NCBI GenBank assembly: GCA_031308135.1
Contig: JAHLJT010000631.1
Span: forward strand, 158,448,921-158,512,920
Source: Acheta domesticus
Lineage: Eukaryota > Arthropoda > Insecta > Orthoptera > Gryllidae
Length of the DNA: 64,000 nt
Reading direction: 5' to 3'
Below are positions 57,086 through 64,000 of this stretch, in pieces. Positions within the stretch are counted from its first letter, which is position 1. The number at the start of each line of letters is the position of its first letter. The notes under the pieces were generated by a model. That model saw only the letters and a list, made by a program, of their open reading frames with translations, ran no database searches and was not told the origin of the DNA. The position numbers were made by a program, and so were the translations under genes.

Positions 57086-57836
57086 CAGTGGCGTAGCGTC
57101 AGTAGACGCTAAGATGCTGAGCATCCCCACGTAAAATATTAATCAAAGAACCCTAAATATTGTATCGATAAACTTACAAGTGGTCCGTTGAGTGAAACAC
57201 GTTTTGTATTAATTTTATGAGATTTCCTAAGATTGAATTCGGCGCGTTATTACAAGCCGGCCTCCGATTGCTTGGATGCTAAAATGCTTCTAGCGTCTGC
57301 CACAAGATTGCGACGGGCAATGACGCATGCGCAGACGGCGAGGTTCTCCCCTCCCCTCCTCACTCCGCCCCGAGAGATTCGGGAGTTTCATACGCTAGCG
57401 TACGACTGAGCAAAGTGGCGCATGAGAATTGCGCGTTTGTGCACAAGAGCACAGCACACTTGACGTCAGTGAAATATTTTCTTTCTCACTTGGGATTCTC
57501 TGCTTGGTCGTGGGCATAAATAGGAGAAATAGTGCTTGCCTAAGATACTAATTCTTAATTAATATCTAAGAAAATGAATTTTTCCTTAATTATATTAAAT
57601 ATTATTTTGATCTGAAATGTATAAATTCACAAGTGATCTCATTGCCAATCGCGCATTAGAATTAAAATTGAGCCATTGCATAATTTCCTTTCAAGAAGTC
57701 TCCTGACATACATCTGTTGAAGTATTGAAACATTTGTTTTGATAACATAGATTCTAGAAAACATTAAAGACCATGATGTGTTCATTTGGCGTTATTGTTG
57801 AGCATCCCCAAACACGCGAGTCACGCTACGCCACTG
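57086..57836. mobile_element. hAT-type non-autonomous element, 751 bp
   Basis: Terminal inverted repeats CAGTGGCGTAGCGT (57086-57099) and ACGCTACGCCACTG (57823-57836) are exact. CAGTGGCGTA ends are typical of hAT elements. Flanking octamers CAAATGAT and TAAACGAT agree at six of eight positions, consistent with an aged 8-bp target duplication. TGCTGAGCATCCCC (57115) and TGTTGAGCATCCCC (57797) are subterminal direct repeats. The interior includes a GC-rich patch at 57300-57420 and no transposase. Confidence 0.8.
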
Positions 57837-57844
57837 TAAACGAT

Positions 57845-58239
57845 ACAGTCACATCTGTCTGCGAAACGTGAAGGAAAATAAAAATAATATATTCGTATTA
57901 TAAGGAAGTGGATTGTCTTTAATACAATTAGAAACCTTATCGTAATATAAAGTTTGAGCGTTCTGATGATATTACCCAAACGTCTTCAAAAGTAATTTCC
58001 TACTCTTTTCTTGCTAATTATTGTTTTCATACAGTTCTGTGCTTACTAATGTATTTATATTTTATTCATAAGTTTCCTATATCTATTTTTAACTTAATTA
58101 TTTATATTCACTTATCCTATCAATTTGACTTTTTGGAGAGTGTGTTTCAATAGTCCAAAGAATGATATTTTTTACACATGACTCATAAATATAATAATGG
58201 GAAAAATATCGCCGTTAATGTAAATATTAATTACATGAG
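57845..58239. other. AT-rich spacer
   Basis: Nothing recognised. Confidence 0.4.
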
Positions 58240-59055
58240 ATACAAGTAAAAAAATTCATTTTTGTAATTTTTGAAAAAACAAAATAATTGATCAGTATGG
58301 CGATTATGTCTCGTAGAATACATCCCTTCCAAAAGTTTAAAGAAAAATGTTTGAGCCGTTTTTGAGCAAATCTTGTTTTTGTAATTTTGTAAAATTCCAC
58401 ACATTGCACGCAATATTGCGCCTGACGCAATATTGCGCCTATGTACATGACCTTAATGAAAGAACTCACTTGGGAGAATAAATTTTATTTGGAGCAAAAA
58501 TCTCTATCTTCATTTTTGTAGTTGTAGGAAGACGCCGACAAAAATTCATACTTTTGCAATTTTCAAAAATTCAGAGTTTTCAACCAATATGAGACCTGTG
58601 CCACTCACATAAATACCTTCAGACTATCTAAAAACAAAATTTAGTCAAAATTGTTGGTGCCATTTTTTTTAAATTTTGAAAATGTCCCAGTGGCTTTATG
58701 TAGAGTACGCCTCGAAATTAAAATATAGGTTTCAAATTCAAGGGGCCATGATATGTCAGATCGATCGAAGAATATCAATTTTGGAGAAAATCGGCTCAAC
58801 GTTGAAAATTGCTAACGTTGTTCACAGACATACGTTTTGCTTTCAATTGTTTTTTCGGTATCAAGGACCCACAAAACAGGGATTCTGGCTGCACCACATG
58901 TTAGGAGATTTTTTTCTTAATTTAGCAAATGGATGTATCCACTTTTTCGTTATCAGGGCACGGAAACGAAATTTTTTCTGCCGAAAATCCGCCGCCGTTT
59001 CTGACAGCATTACGTAACTTTTCCTATACTATGTATATACTCCGTATATACGTAC
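58240..59055 (+). repeat. unclassified interspersed repeat R, copy D
   Basis: Aligns with copy C (TTTGAGCCGTTTTTGAGC, TGTAGTTGTAGGAAGACGCC, ATGAGACCTGTGCC) and with copy A (GTTCACAGACATACGTTTTG, TTTTTTCGGTATCAAGGACC, GCATTACGTAACTTTTCC near the right end). The 113-codon frame at 58676-59017 is not conserved in the other copies and is not considered a gene. Confidence 0.7.
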
Positions 59056-61260
59056 GTAGACGGGAAAGTAAAAAGGCTCTTGAGCAAACATACAAACTGA
59101 CCTACTGTTTGAAATGAAGTAATTTGTCTTCTGTTTCTGAGAGCTGCGGAAACAAGAAACAATAATTTCTTAGTACTAGAACCTACAAAGTTTATAATAA
59201 ATGGCAAAAGGAACGCTTGTAATTATTCGTGTATATTATTTATTCGAGTATTAATACCAGTAAATACAGTCGTAATTATAGCAGACATATATATTCAGAG
59301 TTATACGTATGCGTGTACATTGGATACTACGCTACGCAAATAGAAATAACTTATATTAGAGTCATATTTGAAAGAAAAACATTACGCAAATATTTATAAT
59401 TCATGCGAATTTGCAATACCTTCCTTTCACGTTTTGCGCTGCATGTGAATTTTTCGAATCATAAATTTAATGATTTCACTGAAATTCTCTTTCTTAAATC
59501 AACTACAAAAACTACAGGAAAATTAAGTCAAAATTATACTTAATTTATTGTCTCAAATCATTTTCATTGAATCTGTTTGATAAATTGCTTTTCCTTTAAA
59601 ACGCACGACTTGTATTATTGACCATATTTTATTATTACCAGGGCGCTACTGACAAGCGACCATTGTATTAAAAGACTATCGCAGACAGGGTGACACTTAA
59701 GCTACACTTCCAAGGAAGCTAGGTCTGCTGGACAGTCAAGAAAAGACTCCAAATACCGTTGAAAAACATAAAATTTTGCATAATAAATGAATTTGAATTT
59801 GCTGACGACAGTTAATATTACTTGATGTACCTGCAAGCTACTTTTAATATATACAATGGCCTAAAATTTGATGTTGCCTCAAATGCGTTTTTTGAACAAA
59901 AATAAAATATGTTTCGTATTCTCTCCAAAAGGCATTTTATTTCCAATTTCTTGATTCTATGTAAAGCATGCTTCTGTTAACTTACCGATAATATCAGAAT
60001 CACATTTTTATTCCCAGTAGCAATATATCATCATACATGCAATATTATCATCAAATTTATATTAGCGAAAAATCGAAAATCACTTTATCTTCACATTCAA
60101 TTCCTTTAGTAATACTTTTTTTGTAGTTGTTAATAGTTTCCTAATCATTCAACCGAGGGATATTTAACTATATAGCTAGCTAAGGTAATTACATATTGCT
60201 CTTTCACTTCTTGACACTGACATACATTTTGAGTAAGAGTAGTAATTTTCTTCCAAAGTCATTTTATAACAAATAAACCTTTGTAATACTATTTTATTCT
60301 CACTTTGTATTGCAAAGATGCAAACAGTACTCTCTAGTATTGATTCGTACTGTCTGCTTTGCTTCGTCCCTTTCAACAGATTATTGTGCATTGTCAGGAA
60401 ATTGTGAAGCAATGCAATTACTTTAAAGCAGTAGAACAAAAGGCACGGTTTTGAGATGCTGCGGCGGAACTGCTACATCAGATTAGTAGTGCAAAAAGAG
60501 TGGATTATTGTCGTCTGTTAGTTCTGCGGACTCTTCTCAGAGGTTCTCATAGATTTTTCTCTTCGTTCTCTTCATTCGTGCTCTTCTGTGTTTCTATTTG
60601 GCGTTCCTTAACCATTTTCAAATTACGCTAGTGCGAATGTTTGAATGTACTTTCGTCACAGTTCATATTTCACGTAAAAATAAATGACTTCGCTTTCTAA
60701 TTCTCAGTAACGCGTAAGAGTTATTTGATTTGTTCTATTTTCATTATTTTTACACGTTATTTAATTCAGTAAGCGATTCTATTTTAACGTAATGTTGCAT
60801 GCAGCTCACAATAGTAAACGTGAGAGTCTACGAGAAGTTATATTATTTTTCAGTACTAAAATGCTTGTTAATAAAGTGCACACTCCAGCCTGGTTTTTGT
60901 GGGATCTTGTATCATTCGTTATATTTTCCTTAAAAAGGTGGGAATTAATTGACAAATAAATTGTAAAAAGGGATATTCAAAAACTGAGAGAGCCACAACA
61001 AATAAGAAAGAAACGGCGAAATGAAGTTCCATCGTACGCGAGAGAAGTGAGAAGAAAATAAGGATACTATGAAAACAGCAATATTTCCGGTGCCGAGGAA
61101 TATTTCTTTCGATTGGTTCCTCGAAAGATATATTGTTTAGGAAGGAAGCAAAATGATAAATTGCTTCAATACATAAGAGTTTAAAATATATTCACGTCGG
61201 AATACAATGCATATGGGCGAATGACATTCAGGTCCCAATAATAAGTATTTGAATTACTTT
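59056..61260. other. AT-rich spacer, nothing recognised
   Basis: About 2.2 kb without islands, repeats or supportable frames. Confidence 0.45.
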
Positions 61261-61560
61261 CCGTTCCATCGTGGGAATCGTAATTTCCAGGGGGCCGTTA
61301 GGGCCATTTTAACGGCGCCGCGCCCAAGTCCTCCTTCCTCCGGAGGGCCATCGTTCACCATATCGACCGAAATTCATTCTCCTGCATCAATTGCGGGCGT
61401 ATATCATTGAAAGCGGCGTCTGCGGGTGTCCTTTCCGGTGAGTTATCGCGGGAGATTAAGCAGTAGAGGGGCACGCGGCCTCCGTGTCGGCGGTGGCCCT
61501 CGCTGGGGGTTGGGCGGGAGGGTCGTCAGACGTGTGGGTAGTGAGACTGGCCAGCCCACG
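61261..61560. promoter_or_regulatory. GC island with Pleiohomeotic-like site, candidate regulatory element
   Basis: GGGAATCGTAATTTCCAGGG, GGGCCATTTTAACGGCGCC (GCCATTTT 61303-61310), CATCAATTGCGGGCG and GAGTTATCGCGGG are packed in about 200 bp of GC-rich DNA. GCCATTTT matches the Pleiohomeotic/YY1 core. No coding signal. Confidence 0.4.
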
Positions 61561-62380
61561 GGAGTTTAGGAACTTTGAAACTGGTATGGTCGCAAACAGC
61601 GTCAGGTTGTCCTGGGAAAAAATTGCAACAGTTGAACTGCTGAATTAAGTCTGATTGGAGAGACACAAGAAGGCAAGAAACAGACAACGCCACAGAGACC
61701 AAGGAAAGTAAAAGCACAAGTACATGACGGTTGAGGCCTCAAACAATGCATGTGATTGAATTAATAGCCACGCAGAAATAATAGTAAAAGAAATGAGGAA
61801 GAGCCAGGGATTTTTCAATTAGTGAAAAAAAGGAAACAGTCTGGTTAAAAAGCAAGAATTTCAAGAACAATGAGAGAAAGGAGATGATACTGAAGAAAAA
61901 AGTCTACTGAAGTAAAACTATGCAAACTGGGCAAGGAAAGAAATGCAACACATAATGGAAGAGAAAATAAAATCTATGAGCAGTAACATTAGTATTTTAA
62001 AGAAAAGCAACAGTTTCAAATAGATGCAAGAGATGACAGCAGGAGAATAAATCATACAAGGGACAAGAAAGTTAATGTACACCAATGTTGTCGATGAAAT
62101 AATTATTTTTCTTGAGAAATTCTACGAACTCTTGTCAACATATAGCATCACATCGATCACATAGACTCAAATAATTAACTTGGAGGTATTCAAAACTACA
62201 TTTAAACATTTTCCAAAACGACGTAGTGTTTAACAATAAAAACGGGTTAACTGAAAATAAATAATAAACTTTTCCTTACTAAGGCGTCAGGCTAGCAGAT
62301 TGTTAGATTCGAGACCAGCTCCTCCATATGTCCAAAAGCGGATACAACAGCAACAGCGAGCCTTGAAACTCGAAAATATA
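61561..62380. other. purine-leaning spacer
   Basis: The plus strand is A/G-rich from about 61650 to 62050 (GAGAAAGGAGATG, AAGAAAAAAGTC), then AT-rich. Nothing recognised. Confidence 0.4.
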
Positions 62381-62930
62381 TACCTTCTTTCTGGACCGCT
62401 CCTCGTGTAAAACCCCGAACCGCCCATGCATCCGACGAAGGCGTGAGCGGCAGGCGAGCCAACGGCGTGCCCCGGGGTGCTGTCGCGCTGGCAACCTGCC
62501 TGGGCAGGGCCTCCGATCACGATAATGACGCCGGGTAAGCCCCGCCCGCTCGAGTAATGAGGTCTCAGTGTGTAGCGCGGACCCTCTCTTTCCGATATAC
62601 ATCATACATGCGGCTCCCCGGCCGGCGGCGGCGAGCTGGCCCCTCCGGCATATCCTCCCCATCCGTTACTTCCCCGCCCCGCCCCCTGCGCCCCGACGGC
62701 TCTCCACTGGAGGAGGAGGAGCTGCGGGCGGTGGCGCGCGCGCCGAGCTAAGTCCATCTAACGCACATGTTACGTGATTTGCATGGCCCGCACTCGCTGC
62801 CCGCGCGTCCCGATCTCACTAATTACCACCAAATCCTTCGTATCAGCCATCGCAGGCGCACGCCTACATACCGAGCCGGCGGGCGCGCGAGGGAGTGGGC
62901 AGGGCGACGTGGAGACGGAGTGGTAGGCGG
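62381..62930. promoter_or_regulatory. GC island with POU octamer and TAATTA, candidate cis-regulatory module
   Basis: A CpG-rich block contains GATCACGATAATGACGCC, CGAGTAATGAGGTC, ACGTGATTTGCATGGCC (perfect POU octamer ATTTGCAT 62777-62784) and CACTAATTACCACC (62818-62831). Frames up to 119 codons are compositional. Confidence 0.4.
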
Positions 62931-63004
62931 AATGGTTGGCGGTGGGTGGGTGGATGGACGAGTACGGCGAACGGGAGAGTCATTGAACGGGCTAATTGTA
63001 GACC

Positions 63005-63400
63005 AGTTAGTTGGTGGAAGGGTAAGTTGGTGGGAATGTGGGTTGGTGGGCAGGTGAGTTAGTGGGAAGGCGAGGGGAAGGGAAGATGCGTTGGTGGGCA
63101 GGCGAGTAGGTGAGAAGGCGAGTTGGTGGGCAGGCGAGTTGGTGGGAAGGTGAGTTAGTGAGAAAGCGAGGGGGAGGGAAGATGAGTTGGTGGGCAGGCG
63201 AGTAGATGAGAAGGCGAGTTGGAGAGGAGGCGAGTTGGTGGGCAGGCGAGTTGGCAAGGAGGCGAGTTGGCGGGAGGCGAGTTGGCGAGGAGGCGAGTTG
63301 GTGGTCAGGCGAGTTAGCGAGGAGGCAAGTTGGTGGGCAGGCGAGTTGGTGGGCAGGTTAGTTGGTGGGCAGGTTAGTTGGTGGGCAGACGAGTTGTACG
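63005..63400. repeat. minisatellite, 16-bp unit GCGAGTTGGTGGGCAG
   Basis: About 25 imperfect tandem copies. Variants include GCGAGTTGGCGAGGAG and GTTAGTTGGTGGGCAG, with one 15-bp unit. Because 16 is not a multiple of three, all frames read the array with a 48-base period, which explains the 241-codon minus-strand open frame of Thr/Asn/Ser/Pro repeats. That frame is not a gene. Confidence 0.9.
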
Positions 63401-63740
63401 TGGGCGACGGGCAGACGGGTGAGCGGGCGGCCGGGCAGTGGCTGGGCGGTCGGACGACCCGGCACCACTGCAGCCAAGCACCCGGGGCGCCAGCCGGCCC
63501 CTGCGTGCGAGGGTGTATTATATATGAAGCCGTGTGCGAATATTTCACCCATAATTTGTGTCATTCCGCAATTTACTGCCGCCTGCCTCCAAACACTCTT
63601 TCCCCTCGGCGCGGCGCGGCTCGTCCCTTAATTATGAGATTAGGCCGACCCCGCGCGCACCCAGTGGACTGCTTTGTGACGAATGTCGGTGTTGGCGCGG
63701 CTCTCCCTCGCTCGCGTTGGATTTAATCTGTTATTAATGC
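63401..63740. promoter_or_regulatory. GC island with homeodomain-type cores
   Basis: CACCCATAATTTGTGTC, GTCCCTTAATTATGAGATTA, GCTTTGTGACGAATGTC and GGATTTAATCTGTTATTAATG lie within 200 bp of CpG-rich DNA. This resembles the other candidate modules. No coding evidence. Confidence 0.35.
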
Positions 63741-64000
63741 AGTTGCCCGGAACTTAGGTGCAAAAAGGTCAAAACGAGTGTAATCACTTTCCGCTTTTAC
63801 CTTAAAATGTGTTCGGGGAAATTATTAGAAGAGTACACGTTGATTAATGAGGGATTTATTTTATCTGATGTATTTATTTCATGCAGATTTAACATACCTG
63901 TGATTTTCTAGTTACTACGAAAACCTTTGGAATAAAAAGGAAGTTATAGACACGTGTTTTATAGCACGCAGTAGTGATGACTCTTCAAGAAGCAGAAGGG
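63741..64000. other. AT-rich right edge
   Basis: Nothing recognised. Any element here is cut by the window end. Confidence 0.4.

Noticed and set aside
58676..59017. 113-codon plus-strand open frame
   Set aside because: Lies inside repeat R copy D and is not conserved in copies A, B or C.
62823..63548. 241-codon minus-strand open frame of Thr/Asn/Ser/Pro repeats
   Set aside because: It is the translation of a 16-bp minisatellite; the 48-base super-period keeps frames open by chance.
1..64000. CRISPR arrays, bacterial operons, rRNA genes
   Set aside because: No regularly spaced direct repeats of that type, no ribosome-binding-site-linked gene runs and no rRNA-like sequence were seen.

Overview
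This 64 kb window is eukaryotic, almost certainly arthropod and probably insect, nuclear DNA. I see no prokaryotic gene organisation and no intact host protein-coding gene. It is an AT-rich desert broken about every 1-4 kb by short GC- and CpG-rich islands, with many decayed transposable elements: tRNA-derived SINEs, the 3' end of a non-LTR retrotransposon, a hAT-type element, a MITE, and one nearly intact DDE-type transposase gene. The insect assignment rests on the non-LTR C-terminus (FLR...GY...D-H start, R-R-R-D-x-G-x-P near the end, GAA-rich tail), the long tRNA SINEs and the overall composition. Order and species cannot be named; a large-genome hemimetabolous insect is only a guess.

Layout. 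0-3.5 kb: GC-rich start, a SINE and two GC islands. 3.9-7.2 kb: a TA-flanked MITE, then a cut-and-paste transposon with a minus-strand transposase gene, a 5' intron and six same-orientation copies of GTTACGTACGTTACA. 8.3 kb: a 93-bp near-perfect palindrome. 8.9-13.1 kb: islands and a LINE 3' end. 14-16 kb: three SINEs, two of them tail to tail. 16-20 kb: islands with strong purine/pyrimidine strand bias. 20-27 kb: mainly AT-rich, with repeat family R, a 9-bp minisatellite and a TA microsatellite. 27-38 kb: the densest run of islands, several carrying TTTATGG/TTTACG, TAATTA and POU-like sites typical of developmental enhancers, plus a candidate minus-strand promoter at 35.1 kb. 38-47 kb: a SINE, more islands, two repeat-R copies and five GGTCA-NNN-TGACC palindromes. 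47-56 kb: islands and the best splicing signal of the window, a polypyrimidine tract ending in CAG|GTGAGA, then a 48-nt open exon and a GTGAGT donor at 53.07 kb. 57-59 kb: the hAT-type element and a fourth repeat-R copy. 61-64 kb: islands and a 16-bp minisatellite.

Interpretation. The pattern (no ordinary exons, a chain of CpG-rich islands with homeodomain-type motifs, one recursive-splice-like microexon on the plus strand) fits a giant intron or regulatory desert of a developmental gene. That is inference; no host gene can be named from the sequence. Most long open frames are artefacts of GC-rich or simple-sequence DNA.
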